A stretch of 30,854 nt of DNA from Pleomorphochaeta sp964545735 (GTDB lineage: Bacteria; Spirochaetota; Spirochaetia; Sphaerochaetales; Sphaerochaetaceae). The translations under genes were made by a program, and so were the position numbers. Positions 1-8,657 of this stretch are shown here, in pieces. How positions within the stretch are numbered: the stretch's first letter is position 1; every line of letters starts with the position of its first letter. The stretch is taken from positions 1-30,854 of the forward strand of contig CAZJGS010000015.1 in NCBI GenBank assembly GCA_964545735.1, in the 5' to 3' direction. Under the pieces are notes generated by a model that saw nothing but the letters and a program-made list of their open reading frames with translations, was not told where the DNA came from and made no database searches.

Positions 1-16
1 GATTATGGAGGATATT

Positions 17-253
17 ATGGAAGTAATAGGATTTATATTGATAGTAGGAATGGTTATCGGCGTGCTGATCGCCATGAATATCGGAACCGATCGCTCAAAG
101 GACGTGTGCGAAGAGGCCAAGCCTGGCGAGATTTTGGATCTTCTTCGGGAAGGCCTTAGCAAAGATGAGGATACATCTATTTTTGAGGCTGATGATTGGC
201 TCGAAGATCCGAGTTATAGTAACATTGAAGGTAATCATTATTACTATGAATAG
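17..253 (+). CDS. small single-pass membrane protein, unknown
   Basis: I do not recognise this 78-residue protein. It begins with a hydrophobic stretch (about residues 2-20, rich in I, V, G and L) that reads as one membrane helix or uncleaved signal anchor, followed by an acidic soluble tail with many D and E residues and ending in three tyrosines and a glutamate. I chose the ATG at 17 because GGAGG at 7-11 lies five bases upstream; an in-frame ATG at 5 would add four residues but has no visible ribosome site inside the window. It runs rightward and converges with traG, whose stop lies 83 bases away. Position beside tra genes suggests an envelope role, but that is inference. Confidence 0.6.
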   Translation: MEVIGFILIVGMVIGVLIAMNIGTDRSKDVCEEAKPGEILDLLREGLSKDEDTSIFEADDWLEDPSYSNIEGNHYYYE

Positions 254-336
254 TATTGTTTCGTGAGCTACCCAAGACTGAAGGCTATGACCCTGTAATT
301 CAATAATTTCTTGTTATCACAATTCTTTTCATCATC

Positions 337-3300
337 TTATCTCGTCATTGCCGATGTAGGACCCCGCGAATTAGTTTTTCCCTTCTTTGTATTATTTTGG
401 GTTCCATCATTACCCTTATTCCCAGATACAACCTGGTCTGCAAGCTGACCTGCCCTATTTTGTTTCGGGGCGGATTTTTTTGTGCTTGTAGTAGCTGATT
501 GCCCGCCCATGCCGGTTGCGGCTTCCGGATGTTTCTGATTGTCCGGCTTATCCCTGCCCTTTGTTACTGTGTCATTGGAAGGTTCTTTTGTTGCAGTTGT
601 TTGTTTGATTGCAGGTGTTGTCTTGCTCATACCCTGTGCCAGGGTTCCCGTGGGTGCGGCAGTTGAACCTACAGCATGCGCTAACCCTTTTCGCCATCCA
701 GGCCATTCAGGATTTATCCCATCTTTTATTTCCTGTTGTTTTTGAGCTTCGGTTTCTGGTTTTACACTTTCTGAAGATGTATCTGGACCAAGAATGTTTA
801 CTGAATTCATCGCACCATTAGTATTTACCTTATCTACGGCCTCTTTCGTGATTTTTCGGATTGGTTTTGCGGCAAAGCCTTTTGCTGTCAGGGTATTTAT
901 ATTTTTGCTATAGGCTCCTTGCATTGCATGACCGATTTGTGTCTCATTTAGACCTTTAGCGATAGCTCCTTCTTTTGCTTTCATCATATCTTGATATATA
1001 CCGCTGGTAATGTAATTTTGTACTTTTCGGTTTTGCCATGTTTGCTTTCCCTCTGCACCAATACCAAATTTACCCCAGCCAAGTTTAGCAGAAGCACTTG
1101 TTGAGACTGAGCCTATATCCGCACCTTTCTCCTCCATCACATTACTAACATATTTTCCACCGTTCATTGCAAGAAGTTCAGCATTTCTCTGACCCGTTTT
1201 TCCCGACCCGCCCAACCCGTTTGCCTGAATTAAATCAGAATCCTTTGCCCGATTAATTGCTGTTGCATCATCTGATTGCACCAATCCTTTTGCGCCGCTC
1301 AGTTTTGTTCCCCTTGTGTCCTCAAGGCCGGATTTATTTACGTCTCTCGAATCATTCGTAGTTTTGTGAACATTCGAGTCTTCCCTTCCCTTTTTCCCTG
1401 AATCGTAGAGGGTTTCACCTGTGCTGGTACTTGCGATCTGAGTACGCATATAACCGTTTTTGTCGGGGGCTGTTGTTATTTGTCTATCCGTGGTCGAAAA
1501 ATCTTTGCCGCCCTGACTCCTCATGAAAGCTACATGACCATCAGGGTCACTATAAGACGTATAAAGACCTTTTTGGGCTGCCGGGCTACCTATTGCCTTT
1601 TGTGCTGCTTCATCCGTGCCAAAGGCAACCGTATTCTTTCTGTAATTTTCATTCACCCCTACAAAACCGCCCGTTGAATCCCCTCGTGCCATCTTAAATG
1701 TACCTTTTCCCATGTCAAAACCAACCGATGCACGAGTAGTCTTGCCTATAGTATCTGCAGGGCTTACCCCAAGGACACGAGCTAAGTTTCCTGCTTGTGC
1801 AGGGTCTCCGGGGGTAAATTCCATATTTGTAAAATTTTTCTGAGCAGTGGCCATTCCACCACTGATGTTAGAAAGAGTGCTAAGCCCCTGCACGAGTTTT
1901 TGATCTTTTGACGGGTCTTTCCCGTTAAGCACATCATCGCGGTATCTGTGAGACAGATATTGTGCCTGCTCATTTGCCGGTTGATATTTAGAGGCCTCCC
2001 TGGTTTGGTCAGCTCCTATTATTTTAAATGCGTCTAACCCTCCTTCAGTTTTCACGACCTCCCTCTGACCCTTTTCTCCGCCATAAGTTAAAGGATCTCT
2101 ACCATCACTGATTATCTGGGCTGCCTGCCCTGCGGCCTGGCCTTGGGTAATAGCCTTTTCGGAATTAAGCATACCATCCACATCACCGCCAAACTTTTCA
2201 TTTGCAGCGGCTTTGATCTGATTAGTATTAGCAATTGCCCCCCTCTTACCCATAACATTAGCTCCCGCTACTTTACTGGAAGCATCCTTAATACTGCCAT
2301 GACCAATGTCATCTACTTCTCCCAAACCGGTTTTTATGCCGGTAAGTTCCTTTTGCGTATCTGCTGTCGCCACGTCACTAAACCCAAACGAATTGGCATA
2401 CGCAGCAGTAGGGGCAACATGCCTTATTGAATTTACTTTAGAGGCCCATCCTTCAGGAGTTCCCGCCGCTATCCCCGCCGCCGCACCTGCCGGCCCCAAG
2501 CGGAATCCTCCGATTGTGTGTGCGAGCATGGTACCTCCAGATTTTACAAGCACGCTACTCAAGAGGCCCGCAATCATCATTGCTGACCATCTGGCGGCCC
2601 CAAATGTTGCAAGGGCCTTGCATGACGTATCTTTCATCAGCATCATGCTTTTAAACCCGATCTGACCTCTCTGTATGCCATCAAAAATATCATACGCTCT
2701 ATCCATCGCAAAACTATGGGCAAGGGCATCACATACTCCCCACGCCGTCATAAATACAAATATGCCGAATATCATCGATAATGCTCTGGGAAATAACGGG
2801 GTTGGAATTAACAGGAATAAAAACGGCAGAGATCCGAGCATTATGGTAAATAAGGTGCTTCTCATTATGGGTATCCAGTCGTTTGCCTGTATTCCCATTC
2901 CTATAAGATGAGCGCCTGCTGATTGACTCGCTAGCGTTGACATTTGCATATCAGGATCGACATCCTGCATTACATTCCATAATTCAGAAGCAATCAGGTA
3001 CTGGCGTGTCAACTGCGAACTGCTCATCGCAATGCCGGTAAGATCGGCCAAAAGGGCCACCGACTTGTCTTTACAGGCCTGCTCTATGGTTGATCCGGTA
3101 GAACCTGACACGTCGGATAAAATCTTTTTACACCTTTCCTGCCAATAAGCTCTGACAGGAACACTGCCATCTGTAAGGGAGGTGAAATATGTGTTAAGTT
3201 TATTCCACGCATCAGTACACGTCATAGTCACGCCTGCCTTATTGGCTTCATCATACCAGACGGTGTATATAGCAGGATTGACAGCCTCGGCCAGAAGAGG

Positions 3301-4002
3301 AACAAAGTCAGAGTTTATCTGAATATTATTTATACTGAGAGGTGATCCAACTCTTGATAATTCAAAGAATAAGCAGTCCTTGATGTACCGGCGTATGGAT
3401 ATGTTATTATATATCCCGCCATTACCTGTACCGGACAGGTCAACACCTCCTTCAAAGGCTTTTGTGAATATACTGAAACCCAGGCCGCCTGCATTTTCCC
3501 TATAGGATCGCGGATCTCCACTGGTCCAAATAATATCTATCAGGCCTGTTTCTATTTTATTTGCCATGCCCGCAATAAATGCCACACCATCAGGTATCCC
3601 CCCGACGGCTATCTGCTTGTTCAAAGATTCATCATATACTGTAATGGAGGTCGTATTCTTTACAAATGCCGAATATACGATAACCCCCGCGATGATCATC
3701 CCAAACAGGTAAGCCCATGCCATTGCGGTGGACTTACCGGATAAGATGCCCTTACCGATTGTGAACAAACCACCTATGAGGATTGACAGGACAACAATGG
3801 AGAAGAAAAGACCTCTGTAATTCGAATCAGACATCATGAGACCAAGCCGATGAAAAGCGTTCACCGTTGAGTTGAACTCACCATACACCGTATAGGTTTT
3901 TAAAGAGGCTGGTATATCCGCATATACAGATACCGGGAGCAGTAAAGCTGTTAATGAAATTAGAATAAGAATTACAAATATTCTGTTTTTGTTATTTTCC
4001 AA
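337..4002 (-). CDS. traG: TraG-like conjugal transfer mating-pair stabilisation protein
   Basis: This 1221-residue inner-membrane protein matches the TraG N-terminal family of F-type type IV secretion systems, which helps assemble the pilus and stabilise mating pairs; F-plasmid TraG is about 940 residues. Visible parts: an N-terminal hydrophobic signal/anchor (about 8-28), membrane helices near 65-85 and 93-113, a periplasmic-looking region with several cysteines, another helix cluster near 385-435, then a long hydrophilic, glycine-, lysine- and threonine-rich C-terminal half of nearly 800 residues. The start is a TTG with only a weak upstream AAAG. It lies 12 bases after traH, the usual F-type gene order traH-traG, so the two are probably cotranscribed. 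The C-terminal extension is longer than in F and low in complexity near its end. Family call confident; exact function of the tail unknown. Confidence 0.88.
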   Translation of the reverse strand: MENNKNRIFVILILISLTALLLPVSVYADIPASLKTYTVYGEFNSTVNAFHRLGLMMSDSNYRGLFFSIVVLSILIGGLFTIGKGILSGKSTAMAWAYLFGMIIAGVIVYSAFVKNTTSITVYDESLNKQIAVGGIPDGVAFIAGMANKIETGLIDIIWTSGDPRSYRENAGGLGFSIFTKAFEGGVDLSGTGNGGIYNNISIRRYIKDCLFFELSRVGSPLSINNIQINSDFVPLLAEAVNPAIYTVWYDEANKAGVTMTCTDAWNKLNTYFTSLTDGSVPVRAYWQERCKKILSDVSGSTGSTIEQACKDKSVALLADLTGIAMSSSQLTRQYLIASELWNVMQDVDPDMQMSTLASQSAGAHLIGMGIQANDWIPIMRSTLFTIMLGSLPFLFLLIPTPLFPRALSMIFGIFVFMTAWGVCDALAHSFAMDRAYDIFDGIQRGQIGFKSMMLMKDTSCKALATFGAARWSAMMIAGLLSSVLVKSGGTMLAHTIGGFRLGPAGAAAGIAAGTPEGWASKVNSIRHVAPTAAYANSFGFSDVATADTQKELTGIKTGLGEVDDIGHGSIKDASSKVAGANVMGKRGAIANTNQIKAAANEKFGGDVDGMLNSEKAITQGQAAGQAAQIISDGRDPLTYGGEKGQREVVKTEGGLDAFKIIGADQTREASKYQPANEQAQYLSHRYRDDVLNGKDPSKDQKLVQGLSTLSNISGGMATAQKNFTNMEFTPGDPAQAGNLARVLGVSPADTIGKTTRASVGFDMGKGTFKMARGDSTGGFVGVNENYRKNTVAFGTDEAAQKAIGSPAAQKGLYTSYSDPDGHVAFMRSQGGKDFSTTDRQITTAPDKNGYMRTQIASTSTGETLYDSGKKGREDSNVHKTTNDSRDVNKSGLEDTRGTKLSGAKGLVQSDDATAINRAKDSDLIQANGLGGSGKTGQRNAELLAMNGGKYVSNVMEEKGADIGSVSTSASAKLGWGKFGIGAEGKQTWQNRKVQNYITSGIYQDMMKAKEGAIAKGLNETQIGHAMQGAYSKNINTLTAKGFAAKPIRKITKEAVDKVNTNGAMNSVNILGPDTSSESVKPETEAQKQQEIKDGINPEWPGWRKGLAHAVGSTAAPTGTLAQGMSKTTPAIKQTTATKEPSNDTVTKGRDKPDNQKHPEAATGMGGQSATTSTKKSAPKQNRAGQLADQVVSGNKGNDGTQNNTKKGKTNSRGPTSAMTR

Positions 4003-4014
4003 TTTGTTTTCTTT

Positions 4015-5496
4015 CTATCTCATGAGATTCGCATTATTCGCGCCGAGATGCTTCATCAGCGATTGATTTACATCATTATTCATCCTTGCAATGTAATAGT
4101 TTAATTGTATATTTGATAATGTATTGTCTATCTTGTTGGCGTATGACTGTTGCGCCACGGAAACATAGTTTTTCAGTACCGATCTTTTATCTTCAAGATC
4201 ATTGAGCGCGTTTGTTATCAAATCAATGTTGCATTTATATTGAGACCCTCCGGGTTTGGCCCCGTTACTGTTCTTTACAGCACTCTGGGCTGTGTTAATT
4301 GCTCCGTTGATCGTATCGTAGAAGTCAATCATCATCTGATATGTAATGGTAAATGCCGCAAGGTCCGCAAAGGTATCTGCCGCCATTGCAGTATCTGTGC
4401 TACTACCCATTGCTGCCATATACGATTTTAGTCCGGTGTAAATCGGACCCCTTATATTATTGATAAAACTGCTTAAGTTGGGTGACATTCCTGCTTTCCC
4501 AGCCATATTGTCCGCAATTCCTTTGAGCATGGTATATGCCCAATTCCGGATACTGGAGTATGGAATCCCGCCTATGACTATGCTGTTGATCTTTGTACAG
4601 TTCGCATCATCGACATTAACCCGTTTATACATTTCCCCATTTACGAAGGAGTCCAGTTTTGTGGGGGAAACCTCGTTACAGCGATTGATATACTGGAAAT
4701 TTACCTTCTGAGCGTCAACATTGATGTCCCCTACAAAACCACGCATCATCGTTACGTATCCCAGGGGAATGCCCTTCTTTGTTGCGATGTGTTCAAGGAC
4801 AGATCCATTCGTTAAAAATATGTCCTTTATGGCGGCTGGACAGTCTTTTACCGTCTCTGCCATGCTGGCAACTCCATTGGCAACTGCTGCCTCATTGGTT
4901 GTTTTGTTGCTACCTGTCTCTATTACGTCATTATAGAGATCGGATATTCCCGAACTTTGCATAAAGTCTGTAACGGCCTCAGATTTTTTCGCCGCATCCC
5001 ATCCTTTGGTTGCTGTTGTTGCAAGCATTGTAACTGCCGCTTTTGATGACTTGCAGTCGTCGATCTGTAATTGATTTAATCTGTCGACTATTGCCTCAAA
5101 GGATTTGATTCCATTGGCGCAGGGTGTACACAGAGTATTTAACGCAAGATCGAAAGCAAATGCGGCAGCGGCCGGTCCCATTATCTTTTGCAGCTTCTTA
5201 ACAAGATGATCAAAATCCATAAACCCAAGGCCACCACCGAACATATCAATTCCGCCACAACCCGATTTAAAAGCTGGTGGTGTTACTGTTATGGGATGAT
5301 CGACTCCCATTTTCCATCTTGCCGACATGTTGCCAAGAGTTGCATAACCCCTTTTCTGCGTTTCAAAATATTGTGGACTAACCACGGTTTTTTGCTGTAT
5401 CCAATCGTCTATCCACTCACTGGAAATGCATTTCGTGGTAATGGTAACCATCAGAAATGCTACTACAACAATAATAGACGTTATTTTCTTTGGCAT
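4015..5496 (-). CDS. traH: TraH-like conjugal pilus assembly protein
   Basis: This 493-residue protein is a TraH homologue, a periplasmic/outer-membrane-associated component needed for F-type conjugative pilus extension. It starts with a basic, hydrophobic signal peptide (about 1-25). The family hallmark follows at about residues 77-130: SGCGGID, a glycine-rich FGGG segment, FDHLVKKLQ, then an AFAFDLALNTLC-TPC stretch. The paired cysteines are typical of this exported family and probably form disulfides. Length is close to F TraH (458). The ATG has a GAGGTG ribosome site. It lies between the HD-domain gene (16 bases upstream) and traG (12 bases downstream), so these form one operon. Other expected F-type genes (traB, traC, traK, traU, traN) are not in the window. 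Confidence 0.9.
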   Translation of the reverse strand: MPKKITSIIVVVAFLMVTITTKCISSEWIDDWIQQKTVVSPQYFETQKRGYATLGNMSARWKMGVDHPITVTPPAFKSGCGGIDMFGGGLGFMDFDHLVKKLQKIMGPAAAAFAFDLALNTLCTPCANGIKSFEAIVDRLNQLQIDDCKSSKAAVTMLATTATKGWDAAKKSEAVTDFMQSSGISDLYNDVIETGSNKTTNEAAVANGVASMAETVKDCPAAIKDIFLTNGSVLEHIATKKGIPLGYVTMMRGFVGDINVDAQKVNFQYINRCNEVSPTKLDSFVNGEMYKRVNVDDANCTKINSIVIGGIPYSSIRNWAYTMLKGIADNMAGKAGMSPNLSSFINNIRGPIYTGLKSYMAAMGSSTDTAMAADTFADLAAFTITYQMMIDFYDTINGAINTAQSAVKNSNGAKPGGSQYKCNIDLITNALNDLEDKRSVLKNYVSVAQQSYANKIDNTLSNIQLNYYIARMNNDVNQSLMKHLGANNANLMR

Positions 5497-5511
5497 GGGG
5501 CACCTCTTTTC

Positions 5512-6633
5512 TTACTCGATGGATTTGATAGTTCTTAACAAGTTGTTCCTTTTTCTTCTCTTGTCTATCTCGTCGAAATTGCCGAATAAATCTGATTTAA
5601 GGGCATAGTATTGTATGTTTTCTGGTTTCTTTTTTGAGTTCATGAAGTGTATTCGATACTCAAGCACCGGGACTTTCGATTTCTCAGCCATAAGGTCTGC
5701 TATTTTTTGACTGTCAAAATCTTTTCCCTTTATAAGAAGGATCGTTTTGGTTAACCAGCTGGGGTGAATGTATACTGTGTTTTTAAAAGAGAAGGCACTA
5801 TCAATATCATTTATATTGATAAACGGTTCTATAGTTTGGACAAGATTCTCAAAGGTGGATTGAGAAACCGTACCCGGTTTAAAAGATACCTTTGCCTTGT
5901 CGTGATCAAGATCTTTCTCTTGACTCGCCGGTTTATGAAATATAGCCAAATGATCAAGTTCCTTTCTTCTTGCCTCCCAATCTGCTTGACGTAGTATAAA
6001 CACAGTGTCATTCTTCATCCTTTCCAATTCTGATTTAGGCCGGTGGTGACATTTCACCGCCGCCAGGATGTTTTCTCTGTATTGTAGATCTTTGGTAATC
6101 GACTCCAACATCTTGGCACTTTTATAGGCATGTAGATTAATTGGTTCCCCTTCACCGTCTTTGTTCAGTATTTTACCAAGATCATGGCCAAGAGTGGCTA
6201 TTAGAATTTTGCCTGCAAGCAAAAGGCCCTTGCTCTTTTTGAGGATGTCATACGCCTCTCTGGTTACATCGAGTGAATGCTCGCGAAGTGTGGAGGTTAA
6301 AGCATGATACTGTGCCGGTGTTTCCTCATCTTCCGGCACAATCGAAGGACAATCACCGTCAGGTCCATCAAGAATAGTTAATATCTCTTCCATTGCAGAG
6401 ACAGAGGCAGGCTCTATTGTTGTATGTGTATGGGGCATTATGTATGATGTATAGAAGTTATTTATCTCCGTATGCTCCCAATGTGCCTTCGACTCCTGCC
6501 CTGGGGCTGGTTCTGTCATGTCAGTAGTACCGGCAACAGGATGTTCAGGTTTGTCCATCCAATAGACTGAAAGCTCTTTAAGAGAGATTTCCCGTGTTTT
6601 AGGCTTGCGAAATTTGTTTAGGAATGCGAACAA
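5512..6633 (-). CDS. HD-domain protein of the transfer operon, possibly MobH/TraI-related
   Basis: This 373-residue protein carries an HD metal-dependent phosphohydrolase signature: H119 in REHSLDV, H150-D151 in LGHDLGKI, H168 in NLHAYKSAKML, H196-H197 in VKCHH and D218 in RQADWE. The layout resembles the HD region at the front of MobH (TraI_2) relaxases and of other conjugation-linked HD proteins, but it is shorter than typical full MobH relaxases and I cannot confirm relaxase activity. It begins with TTG, preceded by GAGGAG nine bases upstream; that ribosome site overlaps the stop of the small gene before it, suggesting translational coupling. It sits directly ahead of traH, so a role in transfer is likely by context. 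Alternative: a nucleotide phosphohydrolase with no nicking role. Confidence 0.7.
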   Translation of the reverse strand: MFAFLNKFRKPKTREISLKELSVYWMDKPEHPVAGTTDMTEPAPGQESKAHWEHTEINNFYTSYIMPHTHTTIEPASVSAMEEILTILDGPDGDCPSIVPEDEETPAQYHALTSTLREHSLDVTREAYDILKKSKGLLLAGKILIATLGHDLGKILNKDGEGEPINLHAYKSAKMLESITKDLQYRENILAAVKCHHRPKSELERMKNDTVFILRQADWEARRKELDHLAIFHKPASQEKDLDHDKAKVSFKPGTVSQSTFENLVQTIEPFININDIDSAFSFKNTVYIHPSWLTKTILLIKGKDFDSQKIADLMAEKSKVPVLEYRIHFMNSKKKPENIQYYALKSDLFGNFDEIDKRRKRNNLLRTIKSIE

Positions 6634-6646
6634 TTGCGGGTTCTCC

Positions 6647-6805
6647 TCAATTAGTATTTACCGCTGTCTGCATATTCTTTTTATAATATTCTCGTGCAAC
6701 TTTTCTGTCTGAATACAAAAGAGAGCGATATGCCTTGATGAGAGCAAGTACCTTTTGGTCTGTCACATAAGATTTTTCCAAATTCTTTAGAAATTGTTCA
6801 TCCAA
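6647..6805 (-). CDS. small basic protein, 52 residues, TTG start (tentative)
   Basis: This is an unrecognised small open frame between the HD-GYP gene and the HD-domain gene. It would encode a 52-residue, lysine-rich helical protein (DEQFLKNLEKSY near the start, AREYYKKNMQ near the end). The proposed TTG start overlaps the HD-GYP stop by eight bases and has GAGG upstream; an earlier in-frame TTG is possible. Its TGA overlaps the GAGGAG ribosome site of the next gene. Tight overlaps on both sides and a natural-looking residue composition support a real gene. No ATG is available in good position, so confidence is moderate. Confidence 0.5.
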   Translation of the reverse strand: MDEQFLKNLEKSYVTDQKVLALIKAYRSLLYSDRKVAREYYKKNMQTAVNTN

Positions 6806-7415
6806 AATCAAAACCTCGAACTAAGTGTTTTCCCCCTATAACTCTGATCAAGGCATCGACAGCTCGAAAGTCATACAATGTATTACTGTCCTTTAGAATC
6901 ATGAATAAAACCTTTACTGTCCCGATGGCCGGTCGATAGGGTCTGTCTGATGTCATGGCATCAAATACATCGGCTACGGCCAGGATTTTTGCCTCTGGGA
7001 GGATTTCTTTATCTTTCAAACCTTGAGGATACCCCGATCCGTCTATTCTTTCATGATGTTGATGAACAATTTGTGCCACGGGATACCCAAAATCAATATT
7101 TTCCAACATGGTATATCCGAGTGTGGGATGTGCTTTTATCGTGTTGAATTCTATGTCGGTTAGCTTACCGGGTTTGTTGAGAATTTTGTCAGGTATGCCT
7201 ATTTTTCCAATATCATGGGTCAAAGCTGCCATACGCAGCCCGTTGGCTTTATCTGTTGGAAGACCCATTTTCTCAGCAATGATACACGAAAGTACGGCTA
7301 CCCGCTGTTGATGACGGGCAGTATAGAAAGCTTTTATCCTGGTTGATGCTGTCCAGATGCCAATTATTTCTTCTGGTATACAGCAGGGCTGTTCTTTGGA
7401 CTTCGTCTTGGACAT
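6798..7415 (-). CDS. stand-alone HD-GYP domain protein
   Basis: This 205-residue protein is almost entirely an HD-GYP domain, the class of metal-dependent phosphodiesterases that open cyclic di-GMP. All hallmark residues are visible: H35 in ARHQQRV, H67-D68 in THDIGKIGIP, H96, H120-H121, the GSGYP motif at 126-130 and D149 in VADVFDAMTSDRPYR. There is no receiver, PAS or membrane domain, so it is a bare catalytic module. The ATG has AAGGAA upstream. Just before it lies a fragment resembling the tail of a sensor histidine kinase, so the pair may be what remains of a captured kinase/HD-GYP signalling locus. It precedes the transfer operon; altering the host c-di-GMP level (surface attachment) would suit mating, but that is inference. 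Confidence 0.9.
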   Translation of the reverse strand: MSKTKSKEQPCCIPEEIIGIWTASTRIKAFYTARHQQRVAVLSCIIAEKMGLPTDKANGLRMAALTHDIGKIGIPDKILNKPGKLTDIEFNTIKAHPTLGYTMLENIDFGYPVAQIVHQHHERIDGSGYPQGLKDKEILPEAKILAVADVFDAMTSDRPYRPAIGTVKVLFMILKDSNTLYDFRAVDALIRVIGGKHLVRGFDFG

Positions 7416-7465
7416 AAACTGTTCCTTCTATCTTAGTAATAGGAGGTGATGAAAACGGATTAGGG

Positions 7466-7636
7466 TCAAGCAATAGCACTGGCGGATAATTGAGGAAAAG
7501 CATTGTCCCTGTTTTCTACAGGTGCTACAGCCGGCGCCAATTCTTCTTGGGAAATCGGCAAATAAAGAGTGACGGTACAGCCGTTACCCTCTTCGCTTAT
7601 TAGCCATCTCGTTATTGAGTCTTCTGATCCTTCCAA
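7466..7636 (-). pseudogene. remnant resembling the C-terminal tip of a sensor histidine kinase
   Basis: In a frame overlapping the 3' end of the next unknown gene, an open stretch of 56 codons follows a stop and reads SEEGNGCTVTLYLPISQEE. This closely resembles the last strand of a HATPase_c domain (G-x-G-T-x-F-T-x-Y-L-P) and then a proline/alanine-rich tail like those joining kinases to receiver domains. The rest of the kinase (H, N, G1, G2 boxes) is absent. Only a TTG could start it and no convincing ribosome site is seen. I read it as a decayed gene end; a small translated protein is possible. Confidence 0.4.
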
Positions 7637-8090
7637 CGACTACCGGCATAACACGCAAGAGAAATGTTGTTGCAATGTATCTACGAGCCTTTTTCTCATA
7701 TTCCGGATCGGATAACCACAGACAAGCGGCTGTAGAACCGCTATTGCCATCGTCAACCGTCAGATAAGGAGGAATTATCCCTTTTCTGTGACTTAAGTTT
7801 ATAAGCTCTTGGACACAACAATCTGCCAATTCGTTTCCATTTCCACCGGCATCAAGAAACTCACGATGTAGAGAATCGAATCTGATTTCCCACTTAATGT
7901 TATCTTCCGATTCTCGACACTCCAATAATTGTCCCCAATTAGTTTTATATCCAACGGCATAATATCCAGCAGCTTCCTGCATTTCTTTCGTTGCATGATC
8001 CAGATCAATCCCGTTTGACATATACTCAGCAAGATGTGATTTTGGTATCCTAAGATTTCCGGGAGTTCCCGCAATTATTTCCTGGTGCAT
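7584..8090 (-). CDS. hypothetical protein, 168 residues
   Basis: I do not recognise this protein. It is soluble, moderately acidic in the middle and basic at the C terminus (GRIRRLNNEMANKRRG). It has no visible signal peptide or membrane helix and no known catalytic motif; tryptophans and a CCVQEL segment lie near the centre. The start at 8090 was preferred over upstream in-frame candidates because AAGGATAACT gives a good ribosome site; the upstream extension is hydrophobic, low in quality and lies in the likely promoter region. It is the first gene after a strong terminator, and its end overlaps the histidine-kinase-like remnant. Confidence 0.6.
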   Translation of the reverse strand: MHQEIIAGTPGNLRIPKSHLAEYMSNGIDLDHATKEMQEAAGYYAVGYKTNWGQLLECRESEDNIKWEIRFDSLHREFLDAGGNGNELADCCVQELINLSHRKGIIPPYLTVDDGNSGSTAACLWLSDPEYEKKARRYIATTFLLRVMPVVVGRIRRLNNEMANKRRG

Positions 8091-8133
8091 AGTTATCCTT
8101 ATCCCCTTTCTTCTTTTTAGCACTTCGTCTATT

Positions 8134-8163
8134 ATTGTAATAGAAGGCATAGAAAATGAGCAA
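8134..8163 (-). promoter_or_regulatory. possible sigma-70 promoter for the 8090 gene
   Basis: Reading leftward, TTGCTC (8163-8158) and TACAAT (8139-8134) are separated by 18 bases and lie about 45 bases upstream of the start at 8090, downstream of the terminator at 8226-8269. This fits a weak sigma-70 promoter that would begin a new transcript toward the HD-GYP and tra genes. No experimental or comparative support. Confidence 0.3.
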
Positions 8164-8225
8164 AAAATAATGACCGTGATCACTTGTTAAGATAGCGTAG
8201 TTACAAAGGTTGGTGAGAACGAAGC

Positions 8226-8269
8226 AAAAAAAAACGATACAGAGCGGGAAAAATCCCGCTCCATACCGT
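8226..8269 (-). terminator. strong rho-independent terminator
   Basis: On the leftward transcript the core stem pairs GAGCGGGA (8-bp perfect stem, 4-base loop, 8242-8261). It is extended outward to 8234-8269 by eight further pairs, three of them G-U. The RNA then runs into an uninterrupted U tract from the A run at 8226-8234. It lies shortly after the stop of the 8302-8580 gene and ends the long leftward gene array. Confidence 0.9.
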
Positions 8270-8301
8270 TAATGGAACTATTGGGCATAACAGCCCATCT
8301 C

Positions 8302-8580
8302 TTATGCTTGTGCTGTGAGGGTTACCTCCCGCAGCATATCATGAACAAAGTCTTCTTTGGTTGTTTCGCTTACTTCACCAACCTTTGTTGTAATTTCTCC
8401 ATCAAAGAAGACGTAAGATCCGTCAATTATTTCCGGTCGATCATCATAGAATGAGCCTGCATGTCTCTCTGCAATCTCGATGGCTTCCTTATGATTTTCG
8501 GCTTCGATGAGATAATTGTAGGAATATTCCTGTTCGCCATTTATTTCCTCTAGGTCGTACCGATAATATTTCTTATCCAT
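8302..8580 (-). CDS. small acidic hypothetical protein, 92 residues
   Basis: I do not recognise this protein. It is short and strongly acidic, with many D, E and Y residues and no membrane segment or cysteine cluster. The start is well supported by AAGGAG seven bases before the ATG. It sits alone between a 10-bp inverted repeat (8605-8649) and a strong terminator (8226-8269), as the last gene of the array. Small acidic plasmid proteins can be DNA mimics or antirestriction factors, but nothing specific supports that here. Confidence 0.65.
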   Translation of the reverse strand: MDKKYYRYDLEEINGEQEYSYNYLIEAENHKEAIEIAERHAGSFYDDRPEIIDGSYVFFDGEITTKVGEVSETTKEDFVHDMLREVTLTAQA

Positions 8581-8604
8581 AATCTTTCTCCTTTTCTAAT
8601 AGGA

Positions 8605-8649
8605 AGAAGACACCTGGAACAAACAAGAATGTCTGTCCGGGTGTCTTCT
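8605..8649 (-). repeat. perfect 10-bp inverted repeat after the helicase gene
   Basis: AGAAGACACC (8605-8614) pairs with GGTGTCTTCT (8640-8649), with a 25-base loop that can form a further short GGA/TCC pairing. It lies between the helicase stop (8658) and the ribosome site of the next gene. No U tract follows on the leftward RNA, so it may act as a processing or stabilising stem rather than a full terminator. Confidence 0.65.
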
Positions 8650-8657
8650 AATCTTTC

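Noticed and set aside
2306..2665. Rightward 119-codon frame opposite traG
   Set aside because: It is antisense to the well-supported traG gene and without a ribosome site or recognisable domain.
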